Assembly: GCF_011008935.1 (NCBI RefSeq)
Contig: NZ_JAAIVJ010000007.1
Coordinates: 1-64,000 of the forward strand
Source of the DNA: Tabrizicola oligotrophica
GTDB taxonomy: Bacteria > Pseudomonadota > Alphaproteobacteria > Rhodobacterales > Rhodobacteraceae
Length of the DNA: 64,000 nucleotides
Direction: 5' to 3'
A program made the translations under genes and the position numbers. The notes under the pieces are model-generated. The model saw only the letters and a list, made by a program, of their open reading frames with translations, ran no database searches and was not told the origin of the DNA. This document shows positions 54,599 through 62,826 of the stretch, piece by piece. The stretch's first letter is position 1. Each line of letters begins with the position of its first letter.

Positions 54599-55657
54599 TC
54601 AGACCCAGCCTGCCAGATTGGCCTCGATCACCTGAGCCAGCGCCGCGATATGCGCCGCGTCGTCGTTCAGGCAGGGGATATAGGTGAATTCCTCGCCGCC
54701 CGCGTGTTCAAACGCTTCCCGAATCTCGCCGTTGATCTCTTCCAGCGTTTCGATGCAATCGGCCGAAAAGGCCGGAGCGATCACCGCGATGCGTTTCTTG
54801 CCCTGTTTGGCCAATTCCGCCACATGCTTGACGGTATAGGGCTTCAGCCATTCCTCGCGGCCAAAGACAGACTGGAAGCTGATCTCGATATCGGCCTTCT
54901 CCCAGCCCAGCCGCTCGCGCAGAAGCCGCGTCGTCCTTGCGCATTGGCAATGGTAGGGGTCGCCCTGCATCAGATAGCGGATCGGCATGCCGTGATAGCT
55001 GGCCACCAGCACATCGGGCCGGTGGTCCAGCTTGGCATAGGCGCGCTCGACGGATTGCGCCAGCGCCTCGATATAGGCGGGGTGATCGAAATATTCCGGC
55101 ACCACCCGCACGGCGGGCTGGCGCTTTTCCTTCATCAGGGCGGCAAAGAAGGCGTCATTTGCCGTGGCCGAGGTGGCACCCGCGTATTGCGGGTAAAGCG
55201 GGAAGAACAGGATCTTCTCGCAGCCCGCCGCCACCATGTCCCGCACTTTCGATTCGGTCGAGGGATTGCCATAGCGCATGGCGAAATCGACCATCACCTT
55301 GTCGCCATGGGCGGCTTGCATCGTCGCAGCAAGTGCTGCCGTCTGGTTCCTGGTGATCGTCATCAGGGGGCTTTCGCCCTTGTCGTGATTCCAGATCAAC
55401 TTGTAATTCGCGCCGGACGAAAAGGGCCGCTTGGTCAGGATGATGAGTTGCAGCAGCGGCTGCCACTTCCAGTTCGGGATGTCGATCACCCGCTTGTCAG
55501 ACAGAAACTCGTTCAGATAGCGCCGCATCGACCAGTAATCGTAATGGTCCGGCGTGCCGAGGTTGGCCAACAGGATTCCGATCTTCGGGGCCTTCACGGC
55601 CGGATGGTCGGCAGGGGCGTGGGCGAGGCGGTCGGTTCCGGGCGTGACGTCGGTCAT
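54599..55657 (-). CDS. hemH: Ferrochelatase
   Basis: Inserts ferrous iron into protoporphyrin IX, the last step of haem b synthesis. The 352-residue protein has the family motifs GILLANLGTPD near the N terminus, SYHGMP with the active-site histidine, and APAFSADCIETLEEI containing the conserved acidic residue of the metal site. It is consistent with the many haem proteins in the window. It is convergent with the small exported-protein gene. Confidence 0.96.
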   Translation of the reverse strand: MTDVTPGTDRLAHAPADHPAVKAPKIGILLANLGTPDHYDYWSMRRYLNEFLSDKRVIDIPNWKWQPLLQLIILTKRPFSSGANYKLIWNHDKGESPLMTITRNQTAALAATMQAAHGDKVMVDFAMRYGNPSTESKVRDMVAAGCEKILFFPLYPQYAGATSATANDAFFAALMKEKRQPAVRVVPEYFDHPAYIEALAQSVERAYAKLDHRPDVLVASYHGMPIRYLMQGDPYHCQCARTTRLLRERLGWEKADIEISFQSVFGREEWLKPYTVKHVAELAKQGKKRIAVIAPAFSADCIETLEEINGEIREAFEHAGGEEFTYIPCLNDDAAHIAALAQVIEANLAGWV

Positions 55658-55706
55658 GAGAGTTCCTGCTTTGGCTCACCCCGAGATAAAGCGCGCCGCC
55701 GCAGGG

Positions 55707-56519
55707 TCAACCTTTTTGGTCGCGCAACGGGGTCTCTGCGGCATTCAGTGCATCGGCCAGCCGTGCCGCCGCCGATCCGGGGCGCAGCGGTTTTTGCTGG
55801 CTGTCATGCGGCGCCCAGCCGGTCAGGCAGATGATCTCGAAGGTCGCGGGAATGCGACCCTCGGCATCGGCGTAACGGCCCTGATAGATCTCTGCTGCCC
55901 GCAGGAACACGTCGCGCCGGGTCGGGCGGCGCAGGCGGGCGGCGAGCGCATTGCCCTCTCCCATCGCCCTGAGATCGCGCATCAGGTGGAAGGCGTCGCG
56001 GTAGAGCACGGTCTTGGTGAAGCTGTCGGCGACCGGCAGGGCAAAGCCCGCGCGGTGGAGCAGACCGCCCAGATCGCGGATCTCGCCCATCGGCAGCACC
56101 CGCGGCGACAGCCCGCCCGTCAGCTGACTTTCCGCCTCGGCCAGTGCCGCGCGCAGCTCGTTCAGCGTCTGGCCGCCGAACATCATCCCGATGAACAGCC
56201 CGTCGGGGCGCAGGGCACGGCGACATTGCACCAGCTGCCCGACCGGATCATTGGCCCAATGCAGCGTCAGGGCGTGGATCACCAGATCCTGCCCGCCCTC
56301 GTGCAGGGCGAGGGTGTCCTCATCCGGGATGCAGCGGAAATCCTGCCACAGGTCCGGAAAAGCCGTCACCACCACCGGGGCTGTAAAGGTTCTGTTAACC
56401 TCGATGAGTCTCTCCTGAACCTCAAGCACGGCCTCTGCCTGCAGAAACAGCGCCTTGGCGCGGGCGCGGTGCAGGGCAAGCGCCTTGCGGTCGGTCAGAA
56501 GCGGCGGCGTCGGGCTCAT
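55707..56519 (-). CDS. NDUFAF5-like methyltransferase-fold protein
   Basis: The 270-residue protein has the NDUFAF5-type N terminus LTDRKALALHRARAKALF and an overall BioC/NDUFAF5-like class I SAM-fold pattern with ALRPDGLFIGMMFG. The expected SAM motif I (a glycine-rich DLGCGTG-type loop) is replaced by APVVVTAFPDLW, so cofactor binding may differ. Mitochondrial NDUFAF5 hydroxylates an arginine of a complex I subunit. In this organism a complex I assembly role is a guess. Confidence 0.7.
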   Translation of the reverse strand: MSPTPPLLTDRKALALHRARAKALFLQAEAVLEVQERLIEVNRTFTAPVVVTAFPDLWQDFRCIPDEDTLALHEGGQDLVIHALTLHWANDPVGQLVQCRRALRPDGLFIGMMFGGQTLNELRAALAEAESQLTGGLSPRVLPMGEIRDLGGLLHRAGFALPVADSFTKTVLYRDAFHLMRDLRAMGEGNALAARLRRPTRRDVFLRAAEIYQGRYADAEGRIPATFEIICLTGWAPHDSQQKPLRPGSAAARLADALNAAETPLRDQKG

Positions 56520-56549
56520 GGCGGGGGAACATAGGGGGCGGGCAAGGGA

Positions 56550-57281
56550 ATGCAAGCGACACTGGCACAAAAGGTCTTGCATCTGATCTACCCGCCGCAA
56601 TGTCTTGTCTGCGGCGCGCTGGTGACGACGGACTTTGGCCTCTGCGGTTCCTGCTGGCGCGATACGCCCTTCATCTCTGGGCTGGTCTGCGACCTTTGCG
56701 GCCTGCCCTTGCCGGGTGAGGAGACCGGCAAGCCCGAACATTGCGACGACTGCCTGACCCTTGCCCGGCCCTGGTCGCGCGGGCGCGCGGCGCTGCTTTA
56801 CAAGGACAAGGCCCGCGCGATGGTGCTGGCCCTGAAACACGGCGACAGGCTGGATCTGGTGCGGCCCGCCGCCGGGTGGATGCTGCGTGCCGCCGCGCCG
56901 ATTCTGGAGCCGGGCATGCTGGTTGCGCCAATCCCGCTGCACTGGATGCGGCTGTTCCGGCGCCGCTTCAACCAGTCGGCCTTTCTGTCCAAGGCCATTG
57001 CCCGCCCCGCCCGGCTGGAGCATTGCCCCGATCTCCTGATCCGACCCCGCCCCACGGGCTCGCAAGACGGCAAGGGGCGCGACGGCCGCTTTGCCAATAT
57101 GTCTGGCGCCATCGCGCTGCACCCCAAACGGGCGCCGCGGGTCGAGGGCCGGCATGTGCTTTTGGTGGATGACGTCATGACCTCGGGCGCGACCCTTGCC
57201 GCCGCGGCCGAGGCCTGCGTTGCAGGCGGCGCAAGGGCGGTTTCGGTTGTGACCATGGCACGCGTTGCGAAGGATGCCTAA
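56550..57281 (+). CDS. ComF family protein
   Basis: The 243-residue protein has two N-terminal zinc-ribbon cysteine pairs (CLVCGALV with CGSC, and CDLCGLPL with CDDC) and a C-terminal phosphoribosyltransferase-like domain with the PRPP-binding VLLVDDVMTSGAT. ComF/GntX-type proteins take part in DNA uptake or its metabolism; the role outside naturally competent species is unclear. The frame is open from the ATG 56550. Confidence 0.88.
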   Translation: MQATLAQKVLHLIYPPQCLVCGALVTTDFGLCGSCWRDTPFISGLVCDLCGLPLPGEETGKPEHCDDCLTLARPWSRGRAALLYKDKARAMVLALKHGDRLDLVRPAAGWMLRAAAPILEPGMLVAPIPLHWMRLFRRRFNQSAFLSKAIARPARLEHCPDLLIRPRPTGSQDGKGRDGRFANMSGAIALHPKRAPRVEGRHVLLVDDVMTSGATLAAAAEACVAGGARAVSVVTMARVAKDA

Positions 57282-57317
57282 ATCCTTATAGTCGCCGCAA
57301 CTGCCAAGGACACCGCA

Positions 57318-57572
57318 ATGAGATCCGTCGAAATCTACACCACCCAGACCTGCCCCTATTGCATCGCCGCAAAGCGGCTGCTGACCAAGAAAGGCGTCGC
57401 CTTCAAGGAAATCGACGTTGGCGGGCAGCCGCAGTTGCGCGCCGCGATGACGCAGCGTGCCGGTGGGCGTACGTCCGTGCCGCAGATCTTCATCAACGGC
57501 ACGCATGTCGGCGGCTGCGATGACATCCACGCGCTTGACCATGCCGGCAAGCTTGACCCGATGCTGGCCTGA
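57318..57572 (+). CDS. grxC: Glutaredoxin 3
   Basis: The 84-residue glutaredoxin has the active site TCPYC at C12 and C15, the cis-Pro region TSVPQIF and GGCDDIHAL. It reduces protein disulfides with glutathione. It starts 36 bases after comF and ends three bases before the nitrilase-family gene. Confidence 0.95.
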   Translation: MRSVEIYTTQTCPYCIAAKRLLTKKGVAFKEIDVGGQPQLRAAMTQRAGGRTSVPQIFINGTHVGGCDDIHALDHAGKLDPMLA

Positions 57573-57575
57573 CCG

Positions 57576-58406
57576 ATGCGCGCGGGGCTGGTGCAACTGA
57601 CCGTGGGCGACGATCCGGCAGCCAACCTGCCGGTGACGGTCGATCACATCCGCCGGGCCGCGGCGGGCGGGGCCGGTCTTGTCCTGACCCCGGAATGCAC
57701 CAATGCGCTGTCGGGCAACCGCGCGCATCAGCGTGCCGTGCTGCGCCACGAGGAGGACGATCCCACGCTGTCGGCGCTGCGGGATGAGGCGGCGCGGGCC
57801 GGGGTCTGGCTTTTGGTCGGCTCGCTGGGCGTGCTGACCCATGACGCCGATGGCCGGTTTGCCAACCGGTCGTTCCTTGTCTCCCCGACGGGCGAGATCG
57901 CCGCGCGTTATGACAAGATCCACATGTTCGACGTGAATGTCACGGAAACCGAGGTCTATCGCGAATCCTCGGCCTATCGTCCGGGGAACAAGGCGGTTCT
58001 CGCCGACGCGGGCTTTGCGAAGATCGGCATGGCGGTCTGCTATGATCTGCGCTTCCCGCAGCTTTTCCGCCGTCTTGCCCAGGCGGGCGCACAGATCCTT
58101 ACGGTTCCGGCCGCTTTCAATCACATCACCGGCGCGGCGCATTGGGAGGTTCTCTTGCGCGCCCGCGCCATCGAGACCGGCTGCTTTGTTCTGGCCCCGG
58201 CCCAGACTGGCTTTCATGGCGAAACGGGCGGCAAGGGGCGACGGACCTATGGCCATTCGCTTGCCATTGCGCCCTGGGGTGAGGTGCTGGCCGATGCGGG
58301 CGTCGAGCCGGGGGTGACCTTTGTCGACCTTGACCTGACCGAAGTCAGCAAGGCCCGCGCCCGCGTGCCAAGCCTGTCGCATGACCGCGGGTTCACCGGG
58401 CCATGA
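57576..58406 (+). CDS. Carbon-nitrogen hydrolase (nitrilase superfamily, Nit1/NIT2-like)
   Basis: The 276-residue protein has the catalytic triad Glu40 (LTPECTN), Lys114 (RYDKIHMFD) and Cys155 (AVCYDLRFPQLF). The DLRFP context fits the Nit1/omega-amidase branch rather than true nitrilases. The likely substrate is a deaminated glutathione or an omega-amide, but this is inference. The marR gene start overlaps its stop by four bases. Confidence 0.9.
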   Translation: MRAGLVQLTVGDDPAANLPVTVDHIRRAAAGGAGLVLTPECTNALSGNRAHQRAVLRHEEDDPTLSALRDEAARAGVWLLVGSLGVLTHDADGRFANRSFLVSPTGEIAARYDKIHMFDVNVTETEVYRESSAYRPGNKAVLADAGFAKIGMAVCYDLRFPQLFRRLAQAGAQILTVPAAFNHITGAAHWEVLLRARAIETGCFVLAPAQTGFHGETGGKGRRTYGHSLAIAPWGEVLADAGVEPGVTFVDLDLTEVSKARARVPSLSHDRGFTGP

Positions 58407-58846
58407 ACGACCGTACCGACGATCTGGCGGTGACGCTGTTTGGTGAGCTGTTCATGGCCGACCAGCTGGCGCGCAACCGCGTGTCCAAGGCGCTGCCCAA
58501 GGGGATGGAGCTGTCGCATTTTTCGGTGCTGAACCATCTGGCGCGCATCAATGACGAACGCACCCCGGCGCAGCTGGCGCGGGCGTTTCACGTCACCCGG
58601 GGCGCGATGACCAACACCTTGACCAAGCTCGAATGGGCCGGACACATCCATATCCGCCCCGACTGGGACGATGCCCGGCAGAAATTCGTCGCCATCTCGC
58701 CCTCGGGCCGTGCTGCCCGCGATGCCGCCGTGGCCGCCGTCATCCCGATGATCGGCGACGTGGTGCAGGCGCTTGGCGCCGACAAGGTGCGCGCCGTGTT
58801 GCCGATCCTGCGCGAGATGCGGGTCAAGCTGGAAGGCGAGGGCTAA
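58403..58846 (+). CDS. MarR family transcriptional regulator
   Basis: The 147-residue protein has a winged-helix domain (LSHFSVLNHLARIN, RAFHVTRGAMTNTLTKLEWAGHI and RPDWDDARQKFVAI) typical of MarR. The effector is unknown. It converges on paaK with 17 bases between, and could regulate that operon or the nitrilase gene to which it is coupled. Confidence 0.9.
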   Translation: MNDRTDDLAVTLFGELFMADQLARNRVSKALPKGMELSHFSVLNHLARINDERTPAQLARAFHVTRGAMTNTLTKLEWAGHIHIRPDWDDARQKFVAISPSGRAARDAAVAAVIPMIGDVVQALGADKVRAVLPILREMRVKLEGEG

Positions 58847-58863
58847 CGCCCGTCGCCCGTGGT

Positions 58864-60171
58864 TCAGGCCTTGGACCGGTTGTCGACGATGCGCACCGCC
58901 TTGCCCTGACTGCGCGGAACCTCGCCGGGCTGGCCGACGCGGGCCTCGACTGTGATCCCGAGGGTTTGCTTGATGCGCTTTTGCAAGGCGCGGGCATGGG
59001 CGGCGCGGGTTTCGTCCGCCGTGGCTTCGGTGGTTTCGACCCAGACGGCCATGGTGTCCAACCGGCCCTCGCGCAGCAACTCGATCTGGAAATGGGGCGA
59101 CAGGCCCGGTACCGCAAGCAATTGCTCTTCGATCTGGCTGGGGAACAGATTGACGCCGCGCAGGATGATCATGTCATCCGAGCGCCCCCGCAGCTTTTCG
59201 ATCCGCCGCATCGACCGCGCCGTGCCGGGCAGAAGCCGGGTCAGATCGCGGGTGCGGTAGCGGATGATCGGCAGCGCCTCCTTGGTCAGCGAGGTCAGCA
59301 CCAGCTCGCCCACCTGCCCGTCGGGCAACACCGCGCCGGTATCCGGGTCAATGATCTCGGCGAGGAAATGATCTTCCCAAAGATGCAGCCCGTCCTTGGT
59401 TTCCACGCATTCGATGGCCACGCCCGGCCCGATCACCTCGGACAGGCCGTAGCAATCCAGCGCGTGCATGTCGAAGGCCTGCTCGATCTCGGCGCGCATC
59501 GCGTTCGTCCAGGGCTCGCCGCCGAAGATGCCGACCTGCAGCGGCGATTTGCGCGGATCGCGGCCCTGTGCGCGGTATTCATCCAGAATCGACAGCATGT
59601 AGGACGGGGTCGCGCCGATGGTGGTCGCCCCGAAATCCTCGATCAGTGTCACCTGCCGGGGCGTCATGCCGCCCGAAACCGGCACCACCGTACAGCCGAG
59701 TTTCTCGGCCCCGTAGTGAAATCCGAGACCCCCGGTAAAGAGACCGTAGCCATAGGCCAGATGCACCACATCGCCGGGTCTTGTGCCGCACGCCCGCATC
59801 GACCGCGCCATCAGCCTCGCCCAGATGTCCAGATCACGCGCCGTATAGCCCACGACGGTCGGCTTGCCTGTGGTGCCGGACGAGGCATGCAGGCGCACGA
59901 CCTGCTCGCGCGGCACGGCGAACATGCCGAAGGGGTAATTGTCGCGCAGCGTCGATTTCAGGGTGAAGGGGAAGCGCCGGATATCATCGAGCGTTTTCAG
60001 GTCATCGGGATGCACCCCGGCCGCGGCAAAGCTGGCCCGGTAATGCGGCACATTGGCGAAAGCATGGGCCAGTGACCATTGCAGGCGCTTCAGCTGCAGG
60101 GCCTCGATCTCGTCGCGCGAGGCGGTTTCGATCGGCTCAAGGGTCTGGCGGCGTGGGCCAAGTTCAAGCAT
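58864..60171 (-). CDS. paaK: Phenylacetate-CoA ligase
   Basis: Activates phenylacetate to phenylacetyl-CoA. The 435-residue length from ATG 60171 is that of PaaK. Motifs are RLHASSGTTGKPTVVGYT (AMP-binding P-loop), YGLFTGGLGFHYGAE, GIFGGEPW, DCYGLSEVIGPGVA and GRSDDMIILRGVNLFPSQIEE. It is the last gene of an operon with an LLM oxidoreductase and paaI. The epoxidase paaABCDE is not in the window. Confidence 0.93.
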   Translation of the reverse strand: MLELGPRRQTLEPIETASRDEIEALQLKRLQWSLAHAFANVPHYRASFAAAGVHPDDLKTLDDIRRFPFTLKSTLRDNYPFGMFAVPREQVVRLHASSGTTGKPTVVGYTARDLDIWARLMARSMRACGTRPGDVVHLAYGYGLFTGGLGFHYGAEKLGCTVVPVSGGMTPRQVTLIEDFGATTIGATPSYMLSILDEYRAQGRDPRKSPLQVGIFGGEPWTNAMRAEIEQAFDMHALDCYGLSEVIGPGVAIECVETKDGLHLWEDHFLAEIIDPDTGAVLPDGQVGELVLTSLTKEALPIIRYRTRDLTRLLPGTARSMRRIEKLRGRSDDMIILRGVNLFPSQIEEQLLAVPGLSPHFQIELLREGRLDTMAVWVETTEATADETRAAHARALQKRIKQTLGITVEARVGQPGEVPRSQGKAVRIVDNRSKA

Positions 60172-60269
60172 GGGGGCATCCTTCGCAAAACAGCGCACCT
60201 TCGACATTCCTGCAAAAGCAGGAGAATTGGGCTTTGTCATGACAGGACCGGGATTTCCCAGAAAGATCC

Positions 60270-60680
60270 CTATTTTTTGGGGGAAATGTAACGCATTTGT
60301 GCCCGCATCACCGCAACCGTCCTGCCGTCTCCGCCGGTCACCCTCACGTCAAACAGGGCCGAGCGACCGGACCGCGCGAGGAATTCGCCCGTGGCAACCA
60401 GCGTTTCACCCGCCTTGCCGGGGCTGACAAAGGTGATGGTGTTGGTCTGGGTCACGGCCTGTTCCCCGGTGGAGTTCGCCGCAAAGCCCGCGGCGCAATC
60501 GGCCAGAAGATGCACCACGCCGCCATGCGCCGTGCGATGGCCGTTCAGGTGGCGCGGCTCCAGCGCCAGCCGAAGTTTCGCCCGCCCGTCGTGCGCCCGG
60601 ATCAGTTCCACCCCCATTTCCTGCGGGGCCGGGTCATCGGCCCAGAAGGCCTGCATCTGCGGGGTGATCTTTTCGCTCAT
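60270..60680 (-). CDS. paaI: PaaI-type hotdog thioesterase
   Basis: The 136-residue hotdog-fold protein has NGHRTAHGGVVHLLAD, with the catalytic His/Asp region, and FAANSTGEQAVTQTNTITF. PaaI removes CoA from stalled intermediates in phenylacetate degradation. Its start overlaps the LLM gene stop by four bases and it precedes paaK by 98 bases containing a small CCTGC-AAAA-GCAGG hairpin. Confidence 0.9.
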   Translation of the reverse strand: MSEKITPQMQAFWADDPAPQEMGVELIRAHDGRAKLRLALEPRHLNGHRTAHGGVVHLLADCAAGFAANSTGEQAVTQTNTITFVSPGKAGETLVATGEFLARSGRSALFDVRVTGGDGRTVAVMRAQMRYISPKK

Positions 60681-61705
60681 TCGGCCAGCAACTCATGTAC
60701 CATCGGGATGACCTTTTCGCCGTAAAGTCGCAGACAGTCCATAAGCTGTGCATGCGGCATCGGGCCGGTCGCGTATTTCATGTCGAAGCGCTGCACCCCA
60801 AGATCACGCACCGCCGAGGCGATCTTGCGCGCCACCGTTTCGGGACTGCCGACGTAAAGCGAGCCATGTTCCACCTCGTCCAGATAGCGGTCCTTGGTGG
60901 TGGGCGGCCAGCCGCGCTCGCGGCCGATGCGGCCGAACATCTCGGCGTAATGCGGCCAGAGCGCCTCGCGGGCCTCTTCATCCGTGGCGGCGACGAACCC
61001 CGGCGAATGGATGCCGATCGGGCGCACCGGCTGACCCAGCTGGGCGCAGGCTCGTTGGTAGAGATCGACATAGGGCGCGAAGCGGCGCGGGTCGCCGCCG
61101 ATGATGGCAAGCATCAGCTGCAGGTCTTGTCGCACGACGCGCACCACGGATTCCGGGCTGCCCCCGACGCCGACCCAGACCGTCATCGGCTGGCCCAGCG
61201 GCGGGTAGACCATCTGATTGCTCAGCGGGCTGCGGTGCTGGCCGGACCATGTCAGCGGCTGGCCTTTTGACAGTTTGGCGAAAATGTCGAGTTTTTCTTC
61301 GAACAGCACGTCATAGTCGCGCAGGTCGTAGCCAAAGAGCGGATAGCTCTCTGTGAAACTGCCGCGGCCCAGAATGGGTTCGGCCCGGCCATTCGACAGC
61401 GCATTCAGGGTCGAGAACCGCTGGAATACCCGGATCGGATCATCCGAAGACAGCACTGTCACCGCCGTCCCCAGCTTGATCCGGCTGGTGCGCGCAGCAA
61501 TGGCGGCAAGCAGCATCTCGGGTGAGGAGATGGCGAAATCCGGGCGGTGGTGTTCGCCAAGGCCGATGAAATGGATGCCCAGCTCGTCGGCCAGCACCGC
61601 CTGATCGACCACGTCGCGCAAGACCTGATCCATCGGCTTGGGCTGGCCATCCGCACCAAGGCTGACATCGCCAAAGCTATCAAGTCCCAGTTCCACGGCT
61701 GTCAT
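60677..61705 (-). CDS. LLM-class flavin-dependent oxidoreductase
   Basis: The 342-residue TIM-barrel protein resembles bacterial luciferase-like monooxygenases and F420/FMN-dependent enzymes: ELGIHFIGLGEHHRPDF, SRIKLGTAVTVLSSDDPIRVFQRF and WVGVGGSPESV. The substrate is unknown. It begins at ATG 61705; the frame is open about 30 codons upstream without support. It is first of the operon with paaI and paaK, which suggests a link to aromatic acid use. It is divergent from the RND genes. Confidence 0.87.
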   Translation of the reverse strand: MTAVELGLDSFGDVSLGADGQPKPMDQVLRDVVDQAVLADELGIHFIGLGEHHRPDFAISSPEMLLAAIAARTSRIKLGTAVTVLSSDDPIRVFQRFSTLNALSNGRAEPILGRGSFTESYPLFGYDLRDYDVLFEEKLDIFAKLSKGQPLTWSGQHRSPLSNQMVYPPLGQPMTVWVGVGGSPESVVRVVRQDLQLMLAIIGGDPRRFAPYVDLYQRACAQLGQPVRPIGIHSPGFVAATDEEAREALWPHYAEMFGRIGRERGWPPTTKDRYLDEVEHGSLYVGSPETVARKIASAVRDLGVQRFDMKYATGPMPHAQLMDCLRLYGEKVIPMVHELLAE

Positions 61706-61772
61706 CCTGCACCCTTTCGTGACTTCGGGGCTTAACATAGGCGGGGCGAGGAGCGGGGGGAAGTCGGGGGGC

Positions 61773-61838
61773 TTGCACAGCGGTTGTGCAGAACACATAT
61801 AATAGTTTGAATGTTTAAATCGGATGTGTTAGTCCGAT
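61773..61838 (+). promoter_or_regulatory. RND promoter with two inverted-repeat operators
   Basis: TATAAT at 61798-61803 is a perfect -10, with TTGCAC (61773-61778) 19 bases upstream as a poor-spaced -35. The inverted repeat TGCACA-N5-TGTGCA (61774-61790) covers that -35, and a second, ATCGGA-N8-TCCGAT (61819-61838), lies just downstream of the -10. This arrangement fits repression of the efflux genes by a dimeric regulator. No regulator gene is adjacent on the plus side. Confidence 0.55.
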
Positions 61839-61863
61839 CCAAACGAAACAGAAAGGGCGCGCT

Positions 61864-62826
61864 TTGGCACTTCGTTCTTTGATCTGGGCCGGCCTTGTGG
61901 CGGCGCTCTCCGGCTCGCCGCTGGCGGCGGGCGAACTTGTGGTGCAACCCATAGAAGTCATGGAAACCAAAGCGCTTTTCGGGCGTGTCGAGAGCCGTTT
62001 CGTGGTGCCCGCACGCAGTCGGATCGGCGGCACGCTGACCGCTCTGGACGTGACTGAAGGGTCCGAGGCCAAGGCCGGGCAGGTGATCGCCCGCATCACG
62101 GACCCCAAGCTCATGTCGCAGCTTGCCGCGGCCGAGGCGCGGATCGCTTCGGCGCAATCGCAGTTGCAGAACGCCGAGACGGAGTTGGCGCGCAATGAGG
62201 AGCTGCTGGCCAAGGGTGCGACAACGGTGCAGCGCGTCGATCAGGTGCGCACGACAGTCGAAGTTGCCCGCAATGCCGTGGCCGAGGCGGAGGCGGCGCG
62301 GCAGGTGACGGTGACGTTGATCGAGGATGGCAACGTACTGGCACCGGCGGAGGGGAGGGTGTTGTCGGTCCCGGTCCGGTTGGGCGCGGTGGTCATGCCG
62401 GGTGAGGCGGTGGCAACCATCACCGGCGGCGGCGTGTTCCTGCGGCTGGCGATCCCGGAACGGCACGCCTCGGACCTTGCGGTCGGGGCCGCGGTGGACG
62501 TCGACGGCGGCGCGGGAGCCATCGAAAAGATCTACCCGCAGATCGAACAGGGCCGGGTCATCGTCGATGTGGCGGTAGAAGGTCTGTCGGACAGCTTCAT
62601 CGGCCAGCGGGTTCTGGTGCGGGTTCCGGTCGCGGCCCGGCAGGTGCTGGCTGTGCCGGCGGCGGCCATCGAACAGCGGGCCGGGCTTGATCTGGTGACG
62701 ATCCGGACAGCCGGGGGCGAAGCCGAGGTTGCGGTGATTCCGGGGGCCGAGGTGGCTGGGCCTGATGGCGCGCTACGCGAAATTCTCACCGGTCTGCGCG
62801 CCGGGGATGCGGTGATCGTCCCATGA
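61864..62826 (+). CDS. RND efflux periplasmic adaptor (HlyD/MFP family)
   Basis: The 320-residue protein starts at TTG 61864 with a signal peptide (LIWAGLVAALSGSPLAAG). The barrel-sandwich motif is seen in SRIGGTLTALDVTEGSEAKAGQVIARI, read as SRIGGTLTALDV and GSEAKAGQVIARI, followed by an alpha-helical hairpin rich in Ala and Glu (about 90-140) and VLAPAEGRVLSVPV. It bridges the inner-membrane pump and an outer-membrane channel; no TolC-like gene is in view. It overlaps the pump gene by four bases. Confidence 0.92.
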   Translation: MALRSLIWAGLVAALSGSPLAAGELVVQPIEVMETKALFGRVESRFVVPARSRIGGTLTALDVTEGSEAKAGQVIARITDPKLMSQLAAAEARIASAQSQLQNAETELARNEELLAKGATTVQRVDQVRTTVEVARNAVAEAEAARQVTVTLIEDGNVLAPAEGRVLSVPVRLGAVVMPGEAVATITGGGVFLRLAIPERHASDLAVGAAVDVDGGAGAIEKIYPQIEQGRVIVDVAVEGLSDSFIGQRVLVRVPVAARQVLAVPAAAIEQRAGLDLVTIRTAGGEAEVAVIPGAEVAGPDGALREILTGLRAGDAVIVP

